Source: Bacillota bacterium
GTDB taxonomy: Bacteria > Bacillota > Sulfobacillia > RBS10-35 > JAJYVN01
Direction: 5' to 3'
DNA length: 64,000 nt
NCBI GenBank assembly: GCA_021797775.1
Contig: JAJZZC010000001.1
Coordinates: forward strand, 1-64,000
Part shown: positions 40,526-50,870 of the stretch, piece after piece
Position numbering within the stretch: position 1 is the first letter of the stretch
Layout of the letters: every line of letters starts with the position of its first letter
The notes under the pieces: generated by a model
The model's database searches: none
Told to the model about the DNA's origin: nothing
Seen by the model: the letters and a program-made list of their open reading frames with translations, nothing else
Translations under genes and position numbers: made by a program

Positions 40526-41474
40526 TGGACAGGCCTCCCGCCCTGCGGCGCGCTCGTGGCGGGCCTGCCCGCCACGCGGCCGGCATCCAGTGCTATGCCC
40601 GGGACCATCCCCGTAGAGACGCCGGCTTCCCGCGACACGCCGACCTCGGGGGTGGCGGCGGCGCAGCGACGTGGGCGCCGGACGGGCAGCCACGCCGGCG
40701 GCCGCACCCGGAGCGCTACCCCCTGCAGGGCGGCCGGCACCCGCAAGAACGACGCCACCCCGATAAGCGGTACCGGGCCACGTCACTCTCAGCGGCTGGC
40801 CTATACGACGGCGATTGCCGGGCACGTCAGCCACCAGGGCGTACATCGGCCGGGAGGTGCTCAGAGGTAAAGAGGCGCGCGTGTGCCCGGTGGGGCCCCC
40901 ACAGGCGCCGCCCAGGCGCCTCCAAGGACCATCACATCGCATCGGGGGGGTGTGCACCCGCGCCCCGGCGGGGCCACCGTCCCCTGGGCAAAGACACCGC
41001 CCCGCTCAGCGGGACAGGACTGTGACGCTCCTGGCGAACAGCTTGAGCTTCAGGGCATGGCAGGGAGCGGGCGAAACGGGAGCGGACGTGCGCCCGTGGA
41101 TTGCGGGCTGGACGCCCCCGTCGCCGCCGCCAGCGGAACCGCCTGTGGCCCAAGCCGGTGGGGCGCAGGCGCGGGCGCGGGCAACCGGCGCGCCGCGCCT
41201 GCCGGGAACTCGGCACGGCGCCGCCACGGCCAAGGGCCTCCCGGCAGCGCCCCCTCCGAAGCAAAATTCGACTGCAGGACTCCGCCGCACGACAGCGAAT
41301 AGCCGCAATCGCCTCTGTAGCATTTTTTGCCTGTGCGGGCACGAAGGGGGATCATGAGCGGGGTTAGAGCCGAGTCGGCCAGGTTCATCCGACCACCGCG
41401 GGATCACGGCCCTGAGCGAAGCGGTTGTCGTCCCTTAGACGAGCCCCAAGCATGCGGTAGAGGGGGTGTCGCAC

Positions 41475-41582
41475 ATGAAGATGGTAAGGCTGCTCCGGGT
41501 GATGTTCCTCGTCGCCGGTGTGCTGGCGGTCGTAGCCGCTGGGCACCCGGGCCCGTTCGACATTTGGATTCCCGGCCTGTAG
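41475..41582 (+). CDS. Small 35-aa putative membrane protein
   Basis: MKMVRLLRVMFLVAGVLAVVAAGHPGPFDIWIPGL preceded by agggggtg RBS; directly upstream of the HD-domain gene. Confidence 0.5.
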   Translation: MKMVRLLRVMFLVAGVLAVVAAGHPGPFDIWIPGL

Positions 41583-41649
41583 GGGTCCGCCCGAATTTCC
41601 GCGGGGTCGGTATTTTTCGGACATCGCTCTGGCGAGGGAGCGCAACGCG

Positions 41650-42930
41650 GTGGGCGACCGGCGTGCCAAGGTGGCATTCAACGGTTTGGCCGTCTTGCTG
41701 TGGTTGGGCGTAGTTGTGGCGTTCCTCGGTTCGCCGCCCTGGGCCCCTGGCAGCCTGCTCCTGCTGGCGGTGTTCGCCGCCGCGACAGCCCTGTTCACCG
41801 GCCTGCGCGTCCGCATGGGCCGCTTCGATGTCTCCAGCGCGGCGCTGGTCGGTTACATCTCCATCGCCGTCATCGGCCCCCGCGCCGCCGCGCTCGTCAA
41901 GCTCGCCAGCGGGCTCGGCATGGCGTGGGACAACGGGCGCGGCATGTCTGGGCCCCGCACCAGCCTGCGGTGGTTCGCCTACCAGGCGCCGACGGCCATG
42001 CTGATGACGCTGCTGGCCGGCATCGCCTACGTGGCGCTAGGCGGTCCCGTGGGCCCCACGCCCCACAGGGGTCCCGGCTGGATCCTGCCCTACCTGGTGA
42101 TGGAGGTCGTCTACACCCTGGTCAACGTCGCCGTCCTCTCCCTGCAGGCGGCCTGCAAGGAATGGCGCCGTCCCACCGGGTTTGCGCGCGACCTCCTGCG
42201 CCGGGTCGGCGCCAGCGTTGGCGTCTTCGCCGTGGTCGGCGTCGTGCTGCAGTCCATGTACTACCAACTGGGCCCCATCAGCCTGGCCTTCATGGTGGGC
42301 CTGCTACTACTGGCCCGCCTGGTCGTGCGGCTGTACGCCGAGAACCAGGATGTCGTCTCCGAGATGTCCTCCACCCTGGCGCGCATGCTGACGATGCGCG
42401 ACCCGTACACCGGGGGGCATTCCCGCCGCGTCGCCGACCTAGCGGTCACCATCGGCCGCGTCCTCGGCCTCACGGACGCCCAGCTCGAACGGCTGCGCAA
42501 TTCCGCCTTGGTGCACGACATCGGTAAGGTGGCGGTGCCGGACGCGGTGCTGCGCAAGCCGGGCCCCCTCGATCCCGACGAATGGGTCTCCATGGACGTG
42601 CACGTGGAGGCGGGCGGCGAACTCCTGGAACACTCGCCCCACCTGCGCCACCTGGCCGAATACGTGCGTGGCCACCACGTCGACTACGGGGCGAGCGAGC
42701 CCCAAGGAACCGGCGCGGTCCGCGGTCTCCCGCTGGAGGCCCGCATCATCGCGGTGGCCGACGCATTCGACGCGATGACCAGCGACCGCCCCTACCGCAA
42801 CGCCCTCCCCGTGGCGGAGGCCGTGCGCCGACTACGCGCAGGATGCGGCTCGCAGTTCGACCCCGCGTGCGTGGACGGGCTCGTACGGGGGCTTGGCCTG
42901 GGTAGCGTCCCTGGTCCCGCGCCTCACTGA
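41650..42930 (+). CDS. Membrane HD-domain phosphohydrolase (HD-GYP-like, divergent GYP motif)
   Basis: MRDPYTGGHSRRVADLAVTIGRVLGL...NSALVHDIGKVAVPDAVLRKPGPLDPDEW...HHVDYG...ARIIAVADAFDAMTSDRPYR. Confidence 0.85.
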   Translation: MGDRRAKVAFNGLAVLLWLGVVVAFLGSPPWAPGSLLLLAVFAAATALFTGLRVRMGRFDVSSAALVGYISIAVIGPRAAALVKLASGLGMAWDNGRGMSGPRTSLRWFAYQAPTAMLMTLLAGIAYVALGGPVGPTPHRGPGWILPYLVMEVVYTLVNVAVLSLQAACKEWRRPTGFARDLLRRVGASVGVFAVVGVVLQSMYYQLGPISLAFMVGLLLLARLVVRLYAENQDVVSEMSSTLARMLTMRDPYTGGHSRRVADLAVTIGRVLGLTDAQLERLRNSALVHDIGKVAVPDAVLRKPGPLDPDEWVSMDVHVEAGGELLEHSPHLRHLAEYVRGHHVDYGASEPQGTGAVRGLPLEARIIAVADAFDAMTSDRPYRNALPVAEAVRRLRAGCGSQFDPACVDGLVRGLGLGSVPGPAPH

Positions 42931-42958
42931 TCCCTGCTGCACTCTTCCCGGCTATCCG

Positions 42959-43495
42959 CTAGCCGGCGGGGCGCCGGGATGGTTGCGGTTGTTCGGCGAG
43001 ATCCGTACGCTGGGCCGGCGTCTCCTCTCCGGCGGCAGCCGCCTGTCCCATACCCAGTTCCTCGCGCCCCTGACGAATGACGGCGACCGCCTTCATCATG
43101 TGCGACTCCACGCGCTCCATGAGTTCATCGGCGTAGTCGCGGGCGGCCAACCGGATCTCTCTGCTCACGCGCCGGGCCTCCTCCATGACCCGGTCCGCCT
43201 CCTCCTGTGCCTTCTGGGTGATGGCCGACTCCCGCGCCATCTTCTCCGCGTAGACCCGCGACTCGTTGATGAGCGCGTCACCCTCCTCGCGGGCCTGTTG
43301 CAGCAGACGATCACGCTCGCGGTTGACCTTTTGCGCCTGATGCAGGGCTTCGGGAATGGATTGGCGGAGGCGGTCGATGATCTCGAACACCTCCTGTTCG
43401 TTGACCATGAGCCTGCCGGTCAACGGGATACGGCTGGAATCGGCCAGGTACCCCTCCAGCTCGTCGAGCAACGCAAGAAGGTCCTGCTCACCCAT
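42959..43495 (-). CDS. DivIVA/ATP-synthase-b-like coiled-coil protein
   Basis: Long heptad-rich helix (QKVNRERDRLLQQAREEGDALINESRVYAEKMARESAITQKAQEEADRVMEEARR) downstream of coaD. Confidence 0.7.
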   Translation of the reverse strand: MGEQDLLALLDELEGYLADSSRIPLTGRLMVNEQEVFEIIDRLRQSIPEALHQAQKVNRERDRLLQQAREEGDALINESRVYAEKMARESAITQKAQEEADRVMEEARRVSREIRLAARDYADELMERVESHMMKAVAVIRQGREELGMGQAAAAGEETPAQRTDLAEQPQPSRRPAG

Positions 43496-43546
43496 CCCCA
43501 GCCATTCCCCCGCTTCGGTGTCCGACGTTGCTTGGGTGCCATGGCG

Positions 43547-44038
43547 TCAGTTCCGCGCCGTGCCGAATTTCTCCCTCAGGCGGCAGCTGACGTGATCGGG
43601 GACGAGGCCGGAGATGTCGCCGCCCCAGCGGGCCACTTCCTTTACCAGCGACGAACTGAGAAACGAGTGCGCCGGGCGCGTCATCATGAAGAGGGTCTCC
43701 AGCTCCGCATAGAGCTGCTTGTTCATCTCCGCCATGGCCAGCTCGTACTCGAAGTCAGAAACCGCCCGCAGCCCCCGTAGCACGATGCGGATCCCCCGGT
43801 CCCGCGCGTAGGCCGTGAGCAAGCCCGATGCGGCCTCGACGCGCACGTTGGGTAGGTGCGCGGTGGCTACGCGCAGCATGTCCACCCGTTCAGCCGCCGT
43901 GAAGAGGGGCGACTTCCCCATATTGGTAAACACAGCAACATACAGCAGATCGACGACGGGCGCCGCCCGCTCAATGACGTCCAGGTGCCCGTTGGTCACC
44001 GGATCAAAGCTGCCCGGGCAAAGAGCCGAGCCCTGCAC
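43547..44038 (-). CDS. coaD: Phosphopantetheine adenylyltransferase
   Basis: ALCPGSFDPVTNGHLDVIERA...VLRGLRAVSDFEYELAMAEMNKQL...FLSSSLVKEVARWGGD. Confidence 0.95.
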   Translation of the reverse strand: MQGSALCPGSFDPVTNGHLDVIERAAPVVDLLYVAVFTNMGKSPLFTAAERVDMLRVATAHLPNVRVEAASGLLTAYARDRGIRIVLRGLRAVSDFEYELAMAEMNKQLYAELETLFMMTRPAHSFLSSSLVKEVARWGGDISGLVPDHVSCRLREKFGTARN

Positions 44039-44051
44039 AGTGGCCCTCTTT

Positions 44052-44615
44052 CTAGGTACCGGCCCACCGCCACCTGTAAATAGAAAGGCCGGTGCCGCCG
44101 TATGTCCGGCTCCAGATGCGCTCTAGGTTCCCGCTGTCGGGCGGCAATTCCTCCCTCGCCAGGTGCTCCACGGCCAGCAGGCCGCTGGCGGGGCCCGCGG
44201 CACTGCGGCCCAAGCGGCCGACCAGCGCGGCGGCGCCGAGCGCGTAGGGCGGATCGGCCAGCACCAGATCGAAGTGCTCGGAGGTCGCGCGTGGCGAGTC
44301 CAGGAATCGTCCGACGTCACCCGACACCACGGTCGCACGGTCCTCCACGCCCAGCGTGCGCAGGTTGTGGCGCAGGGCACGCAGGGCGACGGGACCTCGC
44401 TCCACGAAACACGCGCGGGCGAAGCCGCGCGAGAGCGCCTCGATGCCCAGCGCCCCGCTACCGGCATAGAGGTCAAGGACCGCACCGCCGCCGGGGTACA
44501 GGGGCGCCAATACGTCGAAAAGCGCCTCCCGCACGCGTGCCGCCGTCGGGCGCGTTCGATCGTCGCCGGGCGCCACCAGCCGCCGCCCGCGCAGGTCTCC
44601 GGCGAGGACGCGCAC
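44052..44615 (-). CDS. rsmD: 16S rRNA (guanine966-N2)-methyltransferase
   Basis: RVLAGDLRGRRLVAPGDDRTRPTAARVREALFDVL...VLDLYAGSGALGIEALSRG...FDLVLADPPY. Confidence 0.93.
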   Translation of the reverse strand: MRVLAGDLRGRRLVAPGDDRTRPTAARVREALFDVLAPLYPGGGAVLDLYAGSGALGIEALSRGFARACFVERGPVALRALRHNLRTLGVEDRATVVSGDVGRFLDSPRATSEHFDLVLADPPYALGAAALVGRLGRSAAGPASGLLAVEHLAREELPPDSGNLERIWSRTYGGTGLSIYRWRWAGT

Positions 44616-44949
44616 CCCGGGCGCCCCCTTTTCCGCGCCGTTCCGGCGGACGCAGCCACCCCGCGCCGCTCCGTTGGCGAGGATGTGAGCGTACCATGGG
44701 GAACGGCAGGAAGCCGGACTCCTCGGTGCCGGCCCCGCGCCCGTCCCTCGGTCCGTGTGCCGTGCCCCGGAACGCGGCGCCGGCTCCCACACAAACCGCG
44801 GGTCCCCCGCCGCCGGCCCCGTCCTCTCCCAGCCCCGCCCCGGCGCAGCCATGCATATGCGGCATGCGCGCCGATGACGCTACGCCGCGGAGCAGTCGGC
44901 AGGGCAAAGAGGGGTGGCGCGCGCGTTGGGCAGGGACGGCGGCCGTGCG

Positions 44950-45939
44950 ATGAGGGGGTGGTCCGCGGTCCCGGCAGGGGGCGGCGGTCCGCTGGCGGAG
45001 GTGGGCGACTCACCGCGTACCGACCTCGCGGTCGAGGCCGTGGAACGACCGCACCGCGTGGAAGGCATCGACGTCGAAGAGGGGCACGAGGGCGAGGTGG
45101 CGGTGACACGGGTTCGCGTTCGCAGTGACGAGGCGGAGCGCGTAGTGGGTAAGCCCCGCGGTACGTATGTGACGCTGGACGCCCCCGGCCTCTTGCGTCG
45201 CGACACCATGGTCCAGGAACAGGTGGCGCGGGCGCTGGCCCGCGAACTTGGCGCGTTGCTACCCCTGGATGCGGATAGCCACGTCTTCGTCGTCGGCCTC
45301 GGCAACTGGAACGCCACGCCCGACGCCCTGGGCCCGCGCGTGGTCGGCGAGATCCTGGTGACCCGGCACCTCGCCGACCAGGTCCCTGAAAACCTCGCGG
45401 GCCAAGTGCGCCGCGTGTCGGCCCTCGCCCCGGGCGTGCTCGGCCTCACCGGCATTGAGACGGGGGAGATCATCCGCGGCATCGTCGCCCGTATCAAACC
45501 CGACGCGGTGGTCGTGGTGGACGCGCTCGCCTCACGTAGCGTCGAGCGCCTGGGCCGGACCATCCAGGTAGCGGACAGCGGCATCCAACCGGGGTCCGGT
45601 GTTGGCAACCACCGCAGTGGCATCGACGCCCAGACCATCGGGGTGCCAGTGGTGGCGGTCGGCGTGCCCACGGTCGTGCACGCGGCCACCATCGCCGCCG
45701 ACACCATCGACCTGCTGGCGGCCGAACTGGACGGGCAGCCCGCGTACGCCGGTCTGCGCCTGCTCCACGGAGACGACAAGAGGCAATTGATCGCCCGGGT
45801 GCTGGCCCCTGCCGTTGGAGACCTCATGGTGACGCCTAAGGAAATTGACCTATTGCTGGATGATCTTTCTAGCGTCGTCGCCGCCGGCGTCAACGCCGCC
45901 CTGCATCCGAAAGTCGCAGCGCAGGAGAGCCTGCTCTAG
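44950..45939 (+). CDS. gpr: GPR germination endopeptidase
   Basis: RTDLAVEA...VFVVGLGNWNATPDALGPRVVGEILVTRHL...ETGEIIRGIVARIKPDAVVVVDALASRSVERLGRTIQVADSGIQPGSGVGNHR. Confidence 0.95.
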   Translation: MRGWSAVPAGGGGPLAEVGDSPRTDLAVEAVERPHRVEGIDVEEGHEGEVAVTRVRVRSDEAERVVGKPRGTYVTLDAPGLLRRDTMVQEQVARALARELGALLPLDADSHVFVVGLGNWNATPDALGPRVVGEILVTRHLADQVPENLAGQVRRVSALAPGVLGLTGIETGEIIRGIVARIKPDAVVVVDALASRSVERLGRTIQVADSGIQPGSGVGNHRSGIDAQTIGVPVVAVGVPTVVHAATIAADTIDLLAAELDGQPAYAGLRLLHGDDKRQLIARVLAPAVGDLMVTPKEIDLLLDDLSSVVAAGVNAALHPKVAAQESLL

Positions 45940-45969
45940 CGGCCCACCCCAATGGCTGACTGGAGGCCC

Positions 45970-46046
45970 GTGGGGGGCGCCCCCACCCCACGCCGGGCGC
46001 TGGTCGGAGCAAGCGCGAGACAGGGGCCCCGCCATGAGCGGGGCCC
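45970..46046. terminator. Two tandem GC hairpins after gpr
   Basis: GTGGGGG-gcg-CCCCCAC (45970-45986) and GGGCCCCGC-5 nt-GCGGGGCCC (46024-46046). Confidence 0.5.
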
Positions 46047-46293
46047 TCCGTCCCGATCCCTGAGCCCCAACGGTTGCCGGTGGTTAGCGCACCCTGACAG
46101 AACGGGAGAGACGCGCAGGGGGGACGGCCAGTGCGCTCTGGGGCCGACGGGAAAACGGCCCCCTGTCCTCCCACACGACAACCAGGGACCCACGGCTGCG
46201 CCAGGCGGTGCCGTCCCGGCGGGGGTTGCGCACGCGGAGCGTCTCCCTTCCCCGGCGGTCACGGTGCGGTCAGCTGCCGCCCTGCCGCAAGGT

Positions 46294-46562
46294 CTCCTGC
46301 GAAAAGGCCGCGGGCGCCACTACCAGTAGTGGTCATGTGCGCCAAGGACTACTAGGCGCCGTCGCCGACACCCGCCCGCGTTTTCATCCTGAATCTCGCA
46401 GTGTCAGGCGGGCGCCGCTGTCGCAGAAGGACCCTGCCATACGAGCGGGTGAGGTCGTGGCGAGGGGCCGGCGCCTGGGCGCCAAGGCGCCGGGCAGCCC
46501 CTTTGCGAAAATCAGGTTCATGCCGCGTGGCGCCGGCCCCGCCGGCATGGGGGGCTTGTGGG
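46294..46562 (+). repeat. Copy D of the 269-bp composite repeat
   Basis: Same length as, and near-identical to, 10909-11177 in inverted orientation. Confidence 0.9.
46388..46516 (+). mobile_element. MITE-like element copy D (129 bp)
   Basis: Terminal inverted repeats present; flanked by TTCAT on both sides. Confidence 0.85.
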
Positions 46563-47128
46563 TCAGAGGCGTTCGAACGGGACGCGGCCGACACCCGGTT
46601 GCTCCACACGCACTTCACCGGAACATGCCCGCGGCGGCAAGCGACGCGCCGCCATCCTCATGCTGACGCGGTGCGCGGTCAATCGTCAGGATGGCGCGCG
46701 GATCCGAACCGAGACGCCGCCGGGGCCTTTGCGCCCGGGCCGGGCGGGGAAACGGGGGCGGGGTACGGCCGGCGTCGCGCGGCTGCCGCCCCCTGGCCCA
46801 CGGACAACACCCAGCGCAGCACGGCGCCGCCTGCACACAATGCGCCAAGGCCTCCTCCGGGGCGCCTGCCTCGCCCAGCGGGCCGGGAAGGGAGCGTGCC
46901 GTCGCGGTGGCAGGGAGGGCGGTGAGCCAGTGGGCCCGCGTCGGTCCCGCACCATCTCCCCCGCAAAGTGGCGCAGGCGATCCGGTGCGTACCCCGGCGA
47001 GGGGGGCGAGCGGGCCACCACCCTTCGCTCGCACGCCACGGGGCACGCAGGGTCCCGCCCGTCGTCCGCCAGGGGGTGAGACCACCGAGCCGCGATCGCC
47101 AGTGAACACGGCCCGACGGCGGGCCGCC

Positions 47129-47806
47129 ATGCGCTCATTGCTCGGCGCGTGCCAGAGGGGCTCCGACCTGGCGTTCGCTCCCCTGGTGCGCCGCGCGGCG
47201 GCGCTCCTCGCCCCGGCGGTGCAAACACCCCCACACTTCATCTACCTATTGCTCACGGTCGAGGACAAGCGCTTCATCTTACACGGCGGCATCGACCCGC
47301 TGGCTGCGGCCCGCGCCGCACTGCACAATCTGACGGGGCGCGGCGGGCTCCAGGGGGCCAGCACCATCACGCAGCAACTTTACAATGTGACCCGGGAGGA
47401 GGCGGGTCTACGCCGCAGCCGCACCATGCCAGCCAAGTGGCGGCAGGGGCTCTGGGCCCTGGGCCACCAGTGCCGGCACTCCAAGCGCGAGATCCTCGCC
47501 GCCTACCTGGACCGCGTTTACTGGGGCCGCTCGTACCACGGGCTCGACGCCGCGGCCCATGGATACTGCGGGGTGACCCGCCCCGCATTGTCGCTGGCGC
47601 AGAGCTTCTTTCTCGTCGAGCGCCTCGCCACCCCCAACCTGCTGCGCCCCCGGCGCATCGCGGCCCTGCTGCGCCGGCGGTCCATCGCCCCGCTCTTCGC
47701 CCGGCGCATCGGTGCCCGCGCCGAGTTGCTTTCGCTCTACGACCGCCACTTCGCCGCCGGCACCCGCCTCCGGCGGGAACTCGCCTCGCCCCCCACCCAG
47801 CAGTGA
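47129..47806 (+). CDS. Monofunctional peptidoglycan glycosyltransferase (GT51), no transpeptidase domain
   Basis: LTVEDKRFILHGGIDPLAAARAALHNLTGRGGLQGASTITQQLYN...KREILAAYLDRVYWGRSYHGLDAAAHGYCG; alternative GTG start at 47102. Confidence 0.88.
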   Translation: MRSLLGACQRGSDLAFAPLVRRAAALLAPAVQTPPHFIYLLLTVEDKRFILHGGIDPLAAARAALHNLTGRGGLQGASTITQQLYNVTREEAGLRRSRTMPAKWRQGLWALGHQCRHSKREILAAYLDRVYWGRSYHGLDAAAHGYCGVTRPALSLAQSFFLVERLATPNLLRPRRIAALLRRRSIAPLFARRIGARAELLSLYDRHFAAGTRLRRELASPPTQQ

Positions 47807-48441
47807 CGCGCGCCATGCGCCCGCAGGGGGATCCGCGCGGCCGCTGCCGCCGGCCGACCTCCTGGAACCGCGGCCGCAGCGCGGCGTCCAGGGCCCACCT
47901 TAGGCACTGGGGGCAGTCGGTTCGACCGGGTCGGGCGCAACCTCGCGCAGCGGCGCCCGACCCTCCGGTTCCCGTGGACGAGGATGCAGGCAGATCGCCG
48001 CGGGGCAGCCGCGGCCAGGCGACGGGGAGCCAGACGGCAGGGCCCGAAGACGCTGGCCGGGACGCCGGGTCAGGCGGCCCGCCTGCGGTCGCGGGGAGGG
48101 CCCCGGGTTTGGCCGCGGTGGCGCCCGCCGTGGCGCCAGGGCAATCCCCGCCCGCCCCCATCATCGGCGGATTGCCCTGGGGGCCTGGACGCACCGGGGG
48201 GGGCACGCACCGCCCCACGCAACGCACCCCCGGTCGGCCGCTGTGGTGCGCGCGGCTGGCGCACTGGCCACGCCCACCGCGCGCCCCCCCGGACGCCGGG
48301 CGCGGCGGCTGCGTTTCGCCGCCGGGCAGGGCCCTCCACTTCTGCCGCCGCCTCCCAGGATGCACTAGAGGACGCGTCGTATCCCCAGCAGCGAGGTGGT
48401 TGTGTGCGTGCTCCCGCCGTGCCGGACCCGCGCTCCCGGCA

Positions 48442-50571
48442 GTGAGCGCGACCCTGCAGCGCCGCGTCTGGAGCCTGCCGAGCGAGCCGTCCGCCGCGTG
48501 GACGCAGTCGATGGTCACGGACCTTGGAATCCCCGCGCTGGTGGCGCGTGTGCTCTATGCGCGCGGCTACCACACAGCGGCTGAGGCTTCCGCCTTCCTG
48601 GACCCCCCTCAGCCTCCCGATCCCATGGGTCTGCCCGGCATGCCCGCCGCCCTTGAGCGCCTGTGCCGTGCCCGCGCCCACGGCGAAGGGGTGCTCGTGT
48701 ACGGGGACTACGATTGCGACGGGGTCTGTGCCGCGGCGCTAGCCCAAGGCGCCTTGCGCGCGCTGGGTTGGCAGGCGCGCGTCCACCTGCCGTACCGCGC
48801 CGACGGGTACGGCCTGCGCGAGGACACACTGGTCTCCTTGGCCCAGCGCGCCGATTGCCGCCTGGTCCTCGCCGTTGACAACGGCTCCACGGCGCACGCC
48901 GCCATCGCCGCCGCGGCGCGCGCCGGCGTGGAGGTGCTCGTTGCCGACCATCACCGCTTGGCGGCCGATCTGCCCCCGGCGACGGCCGTGGTCAATCCCC
49001 TGCGCGCCCCTGACTCGCCCTTCGTCTTCCTGGCCGGCGTCGGGGTCGCCTGGTGCTTGGCGCGGTCGCTCGGCGCCGCCGTGGGCGCCGAACCCCCATC
49101 CGACATCGAACTGGTGGCGATCGGGACCATCGCCGACGTGGTGCCGTTGCGCGGCGCCAACCGCTGGCTGGTGCGCGCGGGGCTGCGCGCCATGGCCGGG
49201 CCCGGCGTCCGCCCGGGCGTGCGCGCCTTGCTCGCCGCCTGCGGGGTCGCGCCGGGGAGCGCGCCCACGGAACGCGACATCTCCCACGGCGTGGCGCCCC
49301 GCCTCAACGCCCCCGGGCGCGTCGACGGACCAGGCGCGGCGTTCGATCTGCTTTCGGCGCCGGGAGAGGCCGAGGCCCGGGCCGCACTGGCCATCGTCGA
49401 CCAGTGCAACGAGCGTCGCAGGGCCATCGGCGCGGAGGTCCTGGCGACCGCGGAGCGTGCCCTGCGCGCACTGCCCTCGCCCCCACCCCCACCCGCCGTG
49501 GTCTTGGCCGATCCGGGCTGGCACCCGGGCCTGGTGGGACCGGCGGCCGCGGTGCTCGCCGAACGGTTGGGCGTCCCGGTACTCCTGGCGGCGATTGACG
49601 AGCAGGGGCTGTGCCGCGGATCGGGGCGGGCCAGCCCAGGCTGGGACCTGGTCGACGTCCTGGGCCGGTGCGCGTCCCATCTCCTGCGCTTCGGCGGGCA
49701 CACGCAAGCGGCCGGTTTCGAGGTGCGGCTAGAGCGTTTGGAGGGGCTGCGGGCGGCGTTCACCGCGGAGTGTGCCGCGCCGCAGGCCGCGGGCCGGGCG
49801 CCGGTGCTCCCGCTAGATGGGGCGCTGGAGGCGGGGGCCGGCGACGTGCGGCACGATGTGGCCGCGGCCATGGAGCGGTTGGCGCCCTTCGGCGCCGGCG
49901 CCCCCCCTCCCACGTTCCTGCTCCGGGGCGCGCTCATCTCCGGGGCGGCGCGCATGGGCGAAACGGGGCGCCACGCGCGCCTGCGCCTGCGGGTCACGGG
50001 CGCAGGGGCACCGGCAGGCTCCGATCGGTCGCCAGCATGGGGGCGTGATGCCCCGGCGGGAGAGGTGCAGGCCGTGGCCTTCGGCCTGGGCCTCTGGACG
50101 GAGGGCTTTGCCTCCGGCGGCCCGTTCGACCTGGCCGTCCAGATGACGGTGAACCGCTACCGGGGGCGCGAGGCGTTGCAGTTGCTCGTGGTCGACGCAG
50201 CCCCCTCGGACGGCGACTGGAGCCGATTCCTGACTGCAGTCCACGCGGCGGTGCCGCGACGCCACCCGGATCGGGACGGGCTGGCCGCGGCCTTCCGCAG
50301 GCTGGCCACGCTCGGGCGTGGCGGTGGCCCCCTGCCGCCTGACACCTCGTTGACGGCCCACCTGGTACCGGCCTGCCTGCCAGACGGCGAAGCCGCCCAG
50401 GCCGCGCTGGCGATCTTGCGGGATCTGGGCATCCTCACCGATGACGGCCGATTCCTCCCTCCGCCTGCCGGGACGCGGCTCGACCTGGAGGACAGTCCGC
50501 GCTACCGGGCGGCGGCCGCAGCCCGGACGGCCGTCGCCGAACTGGCGGCCGCGGTGGAAGCGACCGGGTAA
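48442..50571 (+). CDS. recJ: Single-stranded-DNA-specific exonuclease RecJ
   Basis: VLVYGDYDCDGVCAAAL...LVLAVDNGST...VLVADHHRL...VAIGTIADVVPLRGANRWLVRAGL...RLNAPGRV...RFGGHTQAAGFEV. Confidence 0.92.
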   Translation: MSATLQRRVWSLPSEPSAAWTQSMVTDLGIPALVARVLYARGYHTAAEASAFLDPPQPPDPMGLPGMPAALERLCRARAHGEGVLVYGDYDCDGVCAAALAQGALRALGWQARVHLPYRADGYGLREDTLVSLAQRADCRLVLAVDNGSTAHAAIAAAARAGVEVLVADHHRLAADLPPATAVVNPLRAPDSPFVFLAGVGVAWCLARSLGAAVGAEPPSDIELVAIGTIADVVPLRGANRWLVRAGLRAMAGPGVRPGVRALLAACGVAPGSAPTERDISHGVAPRLNAPGRVDGPGAAFDLLSAPGEAEARAALAIVDQCNERRRAIGAEVLATAERALRALPSPPPPPAVVLADPGWHPGLVGPAAAVLAERLGVPVLLAAIDEQGLCRGSGRASPGWDLVDVLGRCASHLLRFGGHTQAAGFEVRLERLEGLRAAFTAECAAPQAAGRAPVLPLDGALEAGAGDVRHDVAAAMERLAPFGAGAPPPTFLLRGALISGAARMGETGRHARLRLRVTGAGAPAGSDRSPAWGRDAPAGEVQAVAFGLGLWTEGFASGGPFDLAVQMTVNRYRGREALQLLVVDAAPSDGDWSRFLTAVHAAVPRRHPDRDGLAAAFRRLATLGRGGGPLPPDTSLTAHLVPACLPDGEAAQAALAILRDLGILTDDGRFLPPPAGTRLDLEDSPRYRAAAAARTAVAELAAAVEATG

Positions 50572-50870
50572 GCGCCGGGCTGCCAGCGTGACGCGGCGGC
50601 CAGCATGTACCGGCGGCAACCACCGTTCACGGCCGCTGCCCGGCGGGCCCCGCCAAGTCCATTCGGGTGGGCCGGGATGCACGCCGTGTGGCGCCTGTCC
50701 CGCCGCGTGGCGCGGGAGACCGGACGCGGCGCGTTCCCCCAAGGGCGGCCATTGGCTGAGCGGGGGGGCGCACGATCGCCGCGGGCCTTGCGTCTGCCGG
50801 CGCGCCCCGCGGCGGACTCGGCCGCGGGGCCCCCCGACGGCATCACGTCTGCGCGTCTCCGGCCACCCCG

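Noticed and set aside
47149-48441. N-terminal ~430 aa of the long + ORF leading into RecJ
   Set aside because: Out of frame with the GT51 gene and low-complexity; RecJ homology begins near 48442.
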